25,891 nt of DNA from JANJWP01 sp049301335 (GTDB taxonomy: Bacteria; Patescibacteriota; Gracilibacteria; BD1-5; UBA2023). The translations under genes and the position numbers were made by a program. A model generated the notes under the pieces. It did no database searches. It was not told the origin of the DNA and saw only the letters and a list, made by a program, of their open reading frames with translations. The DNA lies in NCBI GenBank assembly GCA_049301335.1, contig JBAQKV010000119.1:1-25891 (forward strand), in the 5' to 3' direction. Shown here in pieces: positions 10,056-16,849 of this stretch; the stretch's first letter is position 1; the number at the start of each line of letters is the position of its first letter.

Positions 10056-10082
10056 CGAACGGTATTCGTTCACTCACTTAGG

Positions 10083-10379
10083 ATGTCCTCCCCCGAAAAA
10101 AACGGCGCCTCGCCGGAGTCGCAAAATTCCACTCCGAAAAATCCGGTGGAAAGCACGAAGGACCGGCTCGACCAAATCGCCCTCAAGAATTCCGATCCCG
10201 CTTTCAAGAACGTGATCGACAGCCTCAAATGACGTCTGGACGCCCTTCCCGACTCGGAAAAGGAATCCGTTTCCAGGGAAATCGACCTCATCATGACCGA
10301 TGCGGAACGGAACAACCAGAAAGTCGGAGTGGACTTCTACCGAACCGTGGATCTCCTCCTTTCCGGCAGGTTCGGATAA
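10083..10379 (+). CDS. Small hypothetical helical protein (98 aa)
   Basis: I do not recognise a family. The first 25 residues are Ser/Pro/Asn-rich and probably disordered. The remainder is charged and helical, for example STKDRLDQIALKNSD and EKESVSREIDLIMTDAERN. A TGA at 10230-10232 (residue 50) is read as Gly between SLK and RLDAL; stopping there would leave the helical part truncated. No signal peptide or membrane segment is present, so it is probably cytoplasmic. It is first in a group of three co-directional small genes; the next start is 9 bases after its TAA. A good promoter lies immediately upstream, with the AGG of the context directly abutting the ATG. Confidence 0.7.
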
Positions 10380-10388
10380 GGCCCGACC

Positions 10389-10826
10389 ATGAACGCTTCC
10401 GGAAATTTCCAATTCGCGCTCTACCTGAGGGAATCGGGACTGAGCGAACAGGAACGCTACAACTTGGAGCGTATTTTTTCGGCGCTCCTTCCGGAACGGC
10501 AGGTGGAAATCATCGACAATTGGCCAAAATACCTCGACAAGCTCCTCGAAATCAAGCATTATGCCGACGAAGAGCGCAAGCGGAACATCGCCTCGGCGTT
10601 CGACCGCATCGACAAGCTCCTCTCCGATGCCGAACTGCGCGCGCAGGAGTCGGTAAGGAAGGCCGAAGAACGACTGAAAGAACTCCAAGAGAACCGCATG
10701 GGCGCGGAAGAATTCGACCGTTTGAAAAAACTCGACGCGATGAAAAACTTCTGAAGGCCGGCGGGAGTTCCGGCAGCCGTAGAAGAACCCAAGCCTGCGT
10801 ACGACCCCCTCGCCGACTTCATATAA
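10389..10826 (+). CDS. Small coiled-coil hypothetical protein (145 aa)
   Basis: No family recognised. Residues about 15-70 are helical and mixed. Residues about 70-115 form a highly charged continuous helix with heptad character (EERKRNIASAFDRIDKLL, then VRKAEERLKELQE), likely a coiled coil. A TGA at 10752-10754 (residue 122) is read as Gly, adding a Pro/Ala/Glu-rich tail that ends YDPLADFI before a TAA. No export signal. It sits 9 bases after the 98-residue gene and is probably co-transcribed with it. An AAGG about 9 bases before the ATG is one of the few Shine-Dalgarno-like motifs in the window. A structural or adaptor role is possible, but nothing in the sequence fixes it. Confidence 0.75.
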
Positions 10827-10860
10827 GCGACAATACCAAAACAAAATACCGGAACCCGAA

Positions 10861-11091
10861 ATGAAAGAGATCGAACGCGACATTCCGAACTGGAAACGGT
10901 TCCGGCAAAAGTACCCGGAAGAATCCGCGTTCGCGGACCAATTCGAAACCCGGTACGCCAAAATGGCCCCCGGAGACGCGAAATCGAGGCTTGCGAAGCT
11001 CGTGAACGTCGAGCTTTGAATCGCCGTTCTGCGCGAAACGGAAATCGACCGGGAGAGCTTTTCGAAAATGCTCTCGGCCATAGCGAAATAA
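10861..11091 (+). CDS. Small hypothetical protein (76 aa)
   Basis: A short, charged, helical protein beginning MKEIERDIPNWKRFRQKYP; no family recognised. A TGA at 11017-11019 (residue 53) is read as Gly within VNVELGIAVLRE, and the frame then closes at TAA. The coding signal is weaker than for its neighbours because the gene is short. Base composition, codon choice and co-directional placement 34 bases after the coiled-coil gene support it. It is followed directly by the rplS promoter, so it is probably the last gene of the small-protein operon. Confidence 0.6.
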
Positions 11092-11093
11092 AT

Positions 11094-11121
11094 TTGACTC
11101 CGTTTCGGCTTTCCATATAGT
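11094..11121 (+). promoter_or_regulatory. Promoter of rplS
   Basis: TTGACT (11094-11099), a 16-base spacer and TATAGT (11116-11121), starting 2 bases after the previous TAA. The leader to the rplS ATG would be about 55 bases. Confidence 0.65.
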
Positions 11122-11183
11122 TAGCCGGTAATTTTTCCGGGTACGTCCACGTATCCGCCCTACTTTGTTACTCAAGTGAGACA

Positions 11184-11540
11184 ATGGCAAACGCAGCCCT
11201 CATTCGCGAAATCCAGGCCGAATTCATCAAGGCCGACGTTCCGCAGGTCCGCACCGGCATGGAAGTCGAAGTACACCAGATCATCAAGGAAGGCGAAAAG
11301 TCCCGCATCCAGAAGTTCCGCGGACTCGTCATCCGTACCAAGGGCGCTACCGCTCTCGAAAAGACCATCACCGTTCGTAAGGACGTAGACGGCATCGGAA
11401 TCGAAAAGATCTTCGCCATCCACTCCCCGGGTGTTTCCAAGATCGAAGTCCTCCGTTCTTTCAAGGTTCGCCGCAAGTACATCTCCTTCATCCGCAACCT
11501 CCGCGGCAAGGCAGCTCGTCTCAAGGAAATCAAGGCGTAA
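11184..11540 (+). CDS. rplS: 50S ribosomal protein bL19
   Basis: This 118-residue protein has the usual bL19 length and contains the family signature regions KADVPQVRTGMEVEVHQII, RIQKFRGLVIRTKG, TITVRKDVDGIGIEKIFAIHSP and VRRKYISFIRNLRGKAARLKE. bL19 sits at the interface of the 30S and 50S subunits. No TGA codon is used, and synonymous choices are dominated by C-ending codons, as expected for a highly expressed gene. It has its own promoter and a strong terminator, so it is probably monocistronic; in many bacteria rplS instead follows trmD/rimM, which are absent here. ATG 11184 matches the family N-terminus. Confidence 0.97.
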   Translation: MANAALIREIQAEFIKADVPQVRTGMEVEVHQIIKEGEKSRIQKFRGLVIRTKGATALEKTITVRKDVDGIGIEKIFAIHSPGVSKIEVLRSFKVRRKYISFIRNLRGKAARLKEIKA

Positions 11541-11562
11541 ATTCATTGTCAAAAACTCAACG

Positions 11563-11592
11563 AAAACCCCTCGGGCAACCGGGGGGTTTTTT
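11563..11592 (+). terminator. Rho-independent terminator after rplS
   Basis: AAAACCCC-TCGG pairs with CCGG-GGGGTTTT around a GCAA tetraloop, followed by a T-run. It begins 22 bases after the rplS stop. Confidence 0.85.
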
Positions 11593-11699
11593 ACGCTTTC
11601 CAGTGGGTAAAACCCCGGTATCCGCGCCCCCTTGCCAACCCCCTCGGAATTGCGTACAAAAAATGTATACGTTTTTGGACGTCAAGGCGTTTTTTTCTT

Positions 11700-11727
11700 T
11701 TGACTCCCGGTCGCGGACGGGTAAATA
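11700..11727 (+). promoter_or_regulatory. Promoter of dnaA
   Basis: TTGACT (11700-11705), a 16-base spacer and TAAATA (11722-11727). The transcript would start near 11734 with a leader of about 55 bases before dnaA. No TTATCCACA-type DnaA box was found by eye between 11541 and 11788. Confidence 0.55.
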
Positions 11728-11737
11728 TGTCTCGTCT

Positions 11738-11773
11738 TCCGGGGGTGAAAAACTTCCCGGATCTTCTCTCACC
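11738..11773 (+). promoter_or_regulatory. Leader with two competing hairpins ahead of dnaA
   Basis: TCCGGG (11738-11743) can pair with CCCGGA (11756-11761). Alternatively GGTGA (11744-11748), inside that loop, can pair with TCACC (11769-11773), which ends just before the AGGA Shine-Dalgarno-like motif at 11779-11782. Both helices are short. The arrangement is compatible with translational control of dnaA, but this is inferred from base pairing alone. Confidence 0.3.
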
Positions 11774-11788
11774 GGATTAGGAAATCGA

Positions 11789-13216
11789 ATGACTCACCAA
11801 AGCGTAGAAATTCTCAGAAAGATCGTGCAAGCGGTCGCCGGTAACGTAAAGAAACAGGATTTCCTTACGTACTTCAAGAAGCTGTCCCTCCTTTCGAACG
11901 AAGGGGGCGAACTCGTTTTCGGCGTCGTATCCAGTTTCGCTCGCGACAACCTCGCGCACAAGTTCAAGAAGGAAATCGAAACCGCCGTCGCTACCGTCCT
12001 CCCCGAAGTCCTTTCCATCGACTTCGTCGTCGACTCCGACATCGACAACCCGTCGAACGCGGCGGTCGTGGACTGCCTCAAAGAATACAAAGAACTCACT
12101 TCCACCAAGAAGAAGGACGACGAAGCCGCCATAGCGAAGGAAGAAGAGGAAATGGGCGGCATCAACGTCCGCATGATGAACGACAAGTACCGCTTGGAGA
12201 ACTTCATCGTCGGGCCGTCCAACCAGCTCGCCTATGCCGCGTCCGACGCCGTTTCCCGACGTCCGGGTTCCGCGTACAACCCGCTCTACATCTACGGCGA
12301 CGTAGGTCTCGGAAAAACCCACCTCCTCCAGGGTATCGGAAACACCATCAAGGCGCGCTTCAAAGACAAGAAGGTCATCTACACCACCGCCGACCGCTTC
12401 CTTACGGACTACGTCAACAGCATCAAGAAGCGCACCGTCGACAAGATGCGCGAGAAATACCGCAACATCGACGTCCTCGTCATCGACGACGTCCAGTTCC
12501 TCGCGAAGAAAGAGCGCACCCAGGAAGAGCTCTACAACATCTTCAACCTGATGCACGAATCCGGCCGACAGATCGTCCTCTCCGGAGACCGTCCGCCGAA
12601 AGAGCTCACCGAAATCGAGCCGCGCCTCAAGTCGCGTTTCGAATGGGGAATCATCGTCGACGTCGGAGCGCCGGATTTCGAAACCCGTCTCGCCATCCTC
12701 CAAGAGAAAGCCCGCGCCCGCGAGTTCATCCTCCCGCAGGAAGTCGCCGAATTCATCGCGTACAACGCCAATTCGAACGTCCGCGAAATCGAAGGCATCC
12801 TCAACCAGATCATCGCCGAGTACGAACTCCACGGCAAGCCGCCGACGCTCGAAAACGTTTCGGCACGCTTCCAGAAGCTCGGAGTCACCAACGACGCGCT
12901 CGGCAACCGCGCGCAACAGCGCCGCGTAGCCCGCAGTTACGACGAACTCCTCGACGCGGTATCGACCCACTTCGGCATCGAAAAGAAGATGCTCATCGGC
13001 GACGACCGCCGCAAGGAAAACATGATTCCGCGCCAGGTGGCCATGTACCTCCTGAAGAACAAGATGCACTTCACTTACGAACGCATCGGCAACATCTTCT
13101 CGGGCCGCAACCATTCCGCCATCCTCTACTCGTGCCGCAAGCTCGAAGCCGTCCTCAAGAAAGACCAGAACCTCTACTACGAGGTGAACGTCATCCGCGA
13201 CAAGCTCGGTCTCTAA
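11789..13216 (+). CDS. dnaA: Chromosomal replication initiator protein DnaA
   Basis: This 475-residue protein is the ATP-dependent initiator that binds and melts the replication origin. Domain I (about 1-80) is followed by a short acidic linker (about 105-125). The AAA+ domain starts at DKYRLENFIVGPSNQLAY and has Walker A GDVGLGKT (170-177), Walker B VLVIDD (229-234) and the SGDRPP sensor region. The C-terminal DNA-binding helix-turn-helix has RQVAMYLLKNK and GRNHSAILYSCRKL (439-452). The usual GRDH is GRNH here (Asn441), within the DnaA-box reading helix. No TGA codon is used. ATG 11789 is chosen over upstream in-frame starts because it follows an AGGA motif and the predicted promoter. dnaN, recF and rpmH, the usual neighbours, are absent. 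The next gene starts 12 bases downstream. Confidence 0.97.
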   Translation: MTHQSVEILRKIVQAVAGNVKKQDFLTYFKKLSLLSNEGGELVFGVVSSFARDNLAHKFKKEIETAVATVLPEVLSIDFVVDSDIDNPSNAAVVDCLKEYKELTSTKKKDDEAAIAKEEEEMGGINVRMMNDKYRLENFIVGPSNQLAYAASDAVSRRPGSAYNPLYIYGDVGLGKTHLLQGIGNTIKARFKDKKVIYTTADRFLTDYVNSIKKRTVDKMREKYRNIDVLVIDDVQFLAKKERTQEELYNIFNLMHESGRQIVLSGDRPPKELTEIEPRLKSRFEWGIIVDVGAPDFETRLAILQEKARAREFILPQEVAEFIAYNANSNVREIEGILNQIIAEYELHGKPPTLENVSARFQKLGVTNDALGNRAQQRRVARSYDELLDAVSTHFGIEKKMLIGDDRRKENMIPRQVAMYLLKNKMHFTYERIGNIFSGRNHSAILYSCRKLEAVLKKDQNLYYEVNVIRDKLGL

Positions 13217-13228
13217 ACTTCCGCACGT

Positions 13229-13600
13229 ATGGACATCCGCCCTTCCAATTCCGAAATCGCCCGCTTCCTTCTCAAGTTCGAGAAGGACGGCATTTCGAAA
13301 AAATCGGCCGACCTCATGGCCAAAGAAGACATGCCGTACTCATCGGACCCGGACAACCGGGTCCTTTTGGAATGGTGCGTCGATAACGGGTTCGTTACCT
13401 TCGAAATCCGCAGCAAGCGTTTCGGGGACTACGAAATATCCAACCAGGGCCGACTCTTCCTCATGCAGCAGCGCTCAAACTCGCGCCGGTTGAAATATTG
13501 GATTGAAGACCATCCGTTCGCTTGGTCGGTCGTCATGCTCGTCTCCGGCTGGCTCGGCGGCGTCGTTTCGAAGTTCGCCGACAAGTTCCTTCCGTTCTAA
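13229..13600 (+). CDS. Tail-anchored small protein with a possible winged-helix-like domain
   Basis: A 123-residue protein of unrecognised family. Residues 1-90 (SNSEIARFLLKFEKDG, LLEWCVDNGFVTFEI, YEISNQGRLFLMQQ) have the helix-helix-helix-beta spacing of small winged-helix domains, which is suggestive only. Residues about 99-115 (WSVVMLVSGWLGGVVSKF) form one hydrophobic segment followed by a short basic tail, so the protein would be anchored by its C-terminus with the soluble part in the cytoplasm. It starts 12 bases after dnaA and ends 12 bases before the CYTH gene, implying one transcript. A membrane-linked role near the replication initiator can be imagined but is not shown. Confidence 0.8.
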   Translation: MDIRPSNSEIARFLLKFEKDGISKKSADLMAKEDMPYSSDPDNRVLLEWCVDNGFVTFEIRSKRFGDYEISNQGRLFLMQQRSNSRRLKYWIEDHPFAWSVVMLVSGWLGGVVSKFADKFLPF

Positions 13601-13612
13601 GCCAATCTCTCC

Positions 13613-14128
13613 ATGAACGAAGTCGAAGGAAAAATCCTGAACATCGACGCGGAGGCGGAAATCGCCAAACTCCTCGCTCTCGGATACGCGCAGAAGGGCG
13701 ATGAAACGCTCGTAGCGAAGTTCTATAAGAATTCGTGATGAGAGACCCTCCGGCTCCGGAGCGAACACGGAGGATGGGTTTTAAACCATAAGAGAAGGAA
13801 TCCCGATTCCGGTTCGCGATTCAAATCCATGACCGAGACCGAAACGTTCGTGTCCGATCCGGACAAGATGGAAACCATCGTCCTCTCCATCGGTTTCGAA
13901 AAGGTTCGCACCGTCAGCAAACGCCGAAGGTCGTTCGTTCTCGAAGGTTCCGAAGGAAAGATCGAGATCGACGAATATCCCGGCATCCCTCCCCTGCTCG
14001 AAATCGAAGCCGAAAGCCCAGAAGCGGTGGAACGGATCGCGGAATCGCTCGGGTTCGAAGCGTCAGCGCTCGTGTCGGATTCGGTAAAAGACCTCGAAAA
14101 ACGCTACGGCATCCAATTTGGCAAATAA
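13613..14128 (+). CDS. CYTH-domain protein (adenylate cyclase class IV / triphosphate-binding fold)
   Basis: A 171-residue frame ends at TAA. It opens with NEVEGKILNID, matching the ExExK motif that begins CYTH domains (class IV adenylate cyclase, thiamine triphosphatase, inorganic triphosphatase). It continues with LRLRSE, the basic strand VLNHKRR, the TETETF acidic pair and DEYPGIPPLLEIEAES, in the order of the triphosphate tunnel fold. Two consecutive TGA codons (13736-13741, residues 42-43) are read Gly-Gly in KNSGGETLRLR, where CYTH proteins have a flexible glycine-containing turn. With the standard code the gene would be split in two and missed. It probably hydrolyses or binds a triphosphate-containing substrate, with Mg held by the Glu residues; the exact reaction is not readable. 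It lies between a dnaA-linked gene and rsmI. Confidence 0.85.
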
Positions 14129-14150
14129 CCCGGGCGAACCGCCCAAACGA

Positions 14151-14804
14151 ATGCTCTACCTCGTCTCGACCCCCATCGGCAACCTCGAAGACATGACGTA
14201 CCGCGGCGTACGCATCCTGAAAGAAGCCGACTTCATCGCCTGCGAAGACACCCGGACCTCGGGAGTCCTCACCAAGCACTACGGCATCGACCGTCCGATG
14301 CTGTCTTTCCACTCGCACTCCGGCGTCGCGAAGATCGACAAGATCCTCGAAGCCCTCAAAGAAGGCAAAACCTGCGCGCTCATCTCCGACGCGGGAACTC
14401 CCGGCATTTCCGATCCGGCGTACGCCCTCGTGAAGGCCGCCATCGCGGAAGGAATCCCCGTCTGCCCCATCCCCGGAGCGTCCGCCGTGCTTTCCGCGCT
14501 GGTATGTTCCGGAGCGCACACGCACGATTTCCGTTTCCTCGGGTTCATGCCCATCAAGAAGGGGCGCAAGACGCTCTTCGAATCGCTCAAGACCAAGGAT
14601 TATACCGTCGTCGTCTACGAAAGCGTCCACCGCATAGACAAGACCGTCTCGGAAATCGCGGAACACTTCGGACCCGACCATCAGATCGTCATCGCCCGCG
14701 AGCTCACGAAGAAGTTCGAGGAGTTCATCCGCGGAACCGCTGCCGAGTGCGTCGAAGAGCTGAAAGTCCGTCCGAGAAAGGGCGAATTCGTCGTAATATT
14801 CTAA
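14151..14804 (+). CDS. rsmI: 16S rRNA (cytidine-1402 2'-O)-methyltransferase RsmI
   Basis: A 217-residue SAM-dependent methyltransferase of the tetrapyrrole methylase fold. RsmI 2'-O-methylates C1402 in the ribosomal P site. Diagnostic segments are LYLVSTPIGNLEDMT, FIACEDTRTSGVL, SFHSHS, ALISDAGTPGISDPAY, PIPGASAVLSAL, FLGFMPIKKGRK, VYESVHRI and IARELTKKFEEF. The protein stops after the core at EFVVIF, so it lacks the roughly 60-residue C-terminal extension of typical RsmI (about 280 residues). No TGA is used. ATG 14151 fits the family N-terminus; a TTG at 14118 overlapping the CYTH gene is an alternative. A terminator follows, making this the last gene of the dnaA unit. Confidence 0.95.
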   Translation: MLYLVSTPIGNLEDMTYRGVRILKEADFIACEDTRTSGVLTKHYGIDRPMLSFHSHSGVAKIDKILEALKEGKTCALISDAGTPGISDPAYALVKAAIAEGIPVCPIPGASAVLSALVCSGAHTHDFRFLGFMPIKKGRKTLFESLKTKDYTVVVYESVHRIDKTVSEIAEHFGPDHQIVIARELTKKFEEFIRGTAAECVEELKVRPRKGEFVVIF

Positions 14805-14810
14805 TCGCGA

Positions 14811-14849
14811 CTCCAAAACCCCGCCCCATTTGCATTGGAGCGGGGTTTT
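14811..14849 (+). terminator. Rho-independent terminator after rsmI
   Basis: AAAACCCCGC (14815-14824) and GCGGGGTTTT (14840-14849) form a 10-base perfect stem. The loop region also contains part of the next promoter. Confidence 0.85.
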
Positions 14850-14859
14850 ATGATATGAT
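14830..14859 (+). promoter_or_regulatory. Promoter overlapping the rsmI terminator
   Basis: TTGCAT (14830-14835), an 18-base spacer and TATGAT (14854-14859) precede the gene at 14885. The -35 box lies in the loop and the spacer contains the 3' arm of the terminator stem. Confidence 0.5.
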
Positions 14860-14884
14860 TGCCCCATACCCCTAAATCCGATCC

Positions 14885-15559
14885 ATGGGTTTCGAAAAAC
14901 AAGAATCCGAAGAGGAAGAACGCCGTCTCGAGAACAAGAAAATCGAAGATGCCGACAAACTCTTGAAAGATAAGGCCGGCGACGTTAAGGAACTGGCTAC
15001 GAAAGCCGGAAACAACCTCTACGCCGACGTAAAAAAAGACAAGGAGAAGGATTTGGCCGAGCTCGCTAAAAAATCCGGTCAGGAGACGTATTCGGAAATC
15101 GCGAAAACCCGAAACGGATCGGAAGGATCCGGGAACGCCACCGAATTGGCCGAATTCGAAAAGAATGCGAAGCCGTTTATGGATGCTTATGGAACCGCCA
15201 TATCCAACGCGAACGGCATCAAGGATCCCGAAGAACGGAAAAGAACCATCGAAAAGGCATATTCGAAACTGCAAGAGGAGCTCGGGGGCGTCAAAGGTAC
15301 GCAGGAGGGCCGTGACGCGCAAGCGGACAAGAACCGCGAAAGCGACGCGAAAAAGACCGCCGAAGAAAAAGACCGCGAACGGACGTTGAAATTCTCCGAA
15401 GCCATCCTCAAAGCCGCGAAGGAGATCGAAGTCGACCGGCGTTTGGCTGAAATCGAACGTCGCGTAAAGGAACGCGCGGAACTCTCCGAACGCACCGTAC
15501 GGGAAGGACAAGAATCCGCCAAAATGGCCACTCTCGAAATCGAATCGAATCTCGCGTAA
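14885..15559 (+). CDS. Highly charged coiled-coil hypothetical protein (224 aa)
   Basis: No family recognised. The protein is dominated by Lys, Glu, Asp, Arg and Ala. Two long helical stretches (about residues 5-80 and 110-215) are probably coiled coils, joined by a less charged segment with GSEGSGNATELAEF. There is no signal peptide, membrane segment or cysteine. Repeated AKKSGQETY and ATKAGNNLY-like turns near residues 38-70 hint at an internal duplication of helical hairpins. It uses no TGA codon and has its own promoter and terminator, so it is an independent unit between rsmI and the converging pilus operon. A structural, nucleoid-associated or stress-type (LEA-like) role is conceivable but unsupported beyond composition. 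Confidence 0.8.
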   Translation: MGFEKQESEEEERRLENKKIEDADKLLKDKAGDVKELATKAGNNLYADVKKDKEKDLAELAKKSGQETYSEIAKTRNGSEGSGNATELAEFEKNAKPFMDAYGTAISNANGIKDPEERKRTIEKAYSKLQEELGGVKGTQEGRDAQADKNRESDAKKTAEEKDRERTLKFSEAILKAAKEIEVDRRLAEIERRVKERAELSERTVREGQESAKMATLEIESNLA

Positions 15560-15561
15560 TC

Positions 15562-15591
15562 CCCCGCCCCACCCTTTCCGGCGGGGTTTTT
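15562..15591 (+). terminator. Rho-independent terminator after the 224-residue gene
   Basis: CCCCGCC (15562-15568) pairs with GGCGGGG (15580-15586), followed by five T residues. It starts 2 bases after the stop codon. Confidence 0.8.
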
Positions 15592-15640
15592 CATGACCGC
15601 ACGGTTTCGAACGAATCGCCGCAAGGAAAGGCGGGGTACG

Positions 15641-15668
15641 AAAAAAAGAGGCCGGAGCCTCTTTTTTT
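15641..15668. terminator. Bidirectional terminator at the end of the pilus operon
   Basis: A perfect 12-base stem: AAAAAAAGAGGC (15641-15652), loop CGGA, GCCTCTTTTTTT (15657-15668). It carries a T-run on either strand. It lies 15 bases beyond the pilC stop and can also catch read-through from the plus strand. Confidence 0.85.
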
Positions 15669-15683
15669 GCGGTTCGCAACGTA

Positions 15684-16835
15684 TTAGCCCGCCATCGCCT
15701 CGGAGAGGTTCATGATCGGCTGCATGATGCCGACCGCGATGAAACCGACGACGACCGCCATGACGACGATGATGACCGGTTCGATGGTCTTGTTGATGGC
15801 GTTTACGGTGGTATCGACTTCGGCGTCGTAGAAGTCCGCGATCTTGAGGATGATGGAGTCGAGGCGGGCGGTTTCTTCGCCGACCTTGATCATCTGGACG
15901 AGCATGTCCGGGAAGAGGGCGTCGTCTTCGAGGCCTTCGCCGATCTTCACTCATTTCTTGATGTCTTCGCGCAGGAGCATGATGCGCTGGCGGTAGACTT
16001 CATGGTCGACGACTTCCGAGACGATGCGCAGCGATTCGACGATCGAGATACCGGAAGAGAGGAGGTTTGAGAGTACGCGGGAGAACTTGGAGAGCACGAC
16101 CTTTTTCATGATCGGTCCGACGATCGGGAAGTGGAGCATGATGAGGTCGAAGCGGAAGTGTCCTTCCGGGGTGTTCTTCCACATCTTGACCGCGACCACG
16201 AGGATACCGATGACGATGCCCATGAGCCACCAGTAGTTCACGAACACGTCGCTGACGTTCATGAGGAACTTGGTGAGCGGCGGGAGCTTTTCCTTATCGC
16301 CGAACATCGCCACGAGCTTGGGAACGACGAGCGTCATGAGGACGCCGATACAAAGGAACATGACGATGACGATGCCCGCCGGGTAGATGAGCGCGCCTTT
16401 GAGCTTGTTGGAAATGTCGGAAACCTTTTCGACCTGGTCGGCGAGCTGGACGAGGGCGTTGTTGAGGCGTCCCGTCTTTTCGCCGGATTCGATGATCGAG
16501 CATTCCGCGTCGGAGAAGTTGCCGTCGAAGTCGCGGAGCGTTGCGGAAAGGTTCTTACCGGATTTGATTCCGGCGATCATCTTGCCGAAGAACGCCTTGG
16601 AAACCGGGTCCTTCTCCTGCCGTTCGAGGATTCCCAAAGATTTGAGAATCGGGAGGCCGGCGTTGGCCATGGTCGCGAGGAGGCGGAAGAAGACGACCTT
16701 CTGCTTGATGTTCATCTTCTGCCTCGTGAGCATCCAGAGCTCGATCTTTTGGAGAAGGCCGAGCGATTCGGAATCCGAATTGCCCTCGCCCTTGATGTCC
16801 TGGATGATGATTTCCTGATTGGAAGTCGCGTTCAT
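15684..16835 (-). CDS. pilC: Type IV pilus inner-membrane platform protein PilC (GspF family)
   Basis: A 383-residue membrane protein ending at TAA. It shows the duplicated GspF domain: first copy QKVVFFRLLATMANAGLPILKSLGIL and SATLRDFDGNFSDAECSIIESGEKTGRLNNAL; second copy VLSKFSRVLSNLLSSGISIVESLRIV and LFPDMLVQMIKVGEETARLDSII. Membrane segments lie near residues 150-175, 205-230 and 355-378 (VIIVVMAVVVGFIAVGIMQP). PilC is the platform that the assembly ATPase drives to extract and insert pilins. A TGA at 15951-15953 (residue 295) is read as Gly in DIKKGVKIGEGL, a position that is Gly-rich in the family; a stop there would remove the second half-domain. It follows pilB by 14 bases. Confidence 0.94.
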
Positions 16836-16849
16836 ATCGTTTTGGGGAA

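Noticed and set aside
10007..10082. tRNA or other structured RNA gene in the larger intergenic gaps
   Set aside because: No cloverleaf, GTTCNA-type T-arm or CCA end was found in any gap; the gaps hold promoters and terminators only.
11655..11671. AT-rich imperfect palindrome GTACAAAAAATGTATAC as a DnaA-binding or origin element
   Set aside because: The symmetry is imperfect, there is no repeat cluster, and it matches no DnaA-box consensus.
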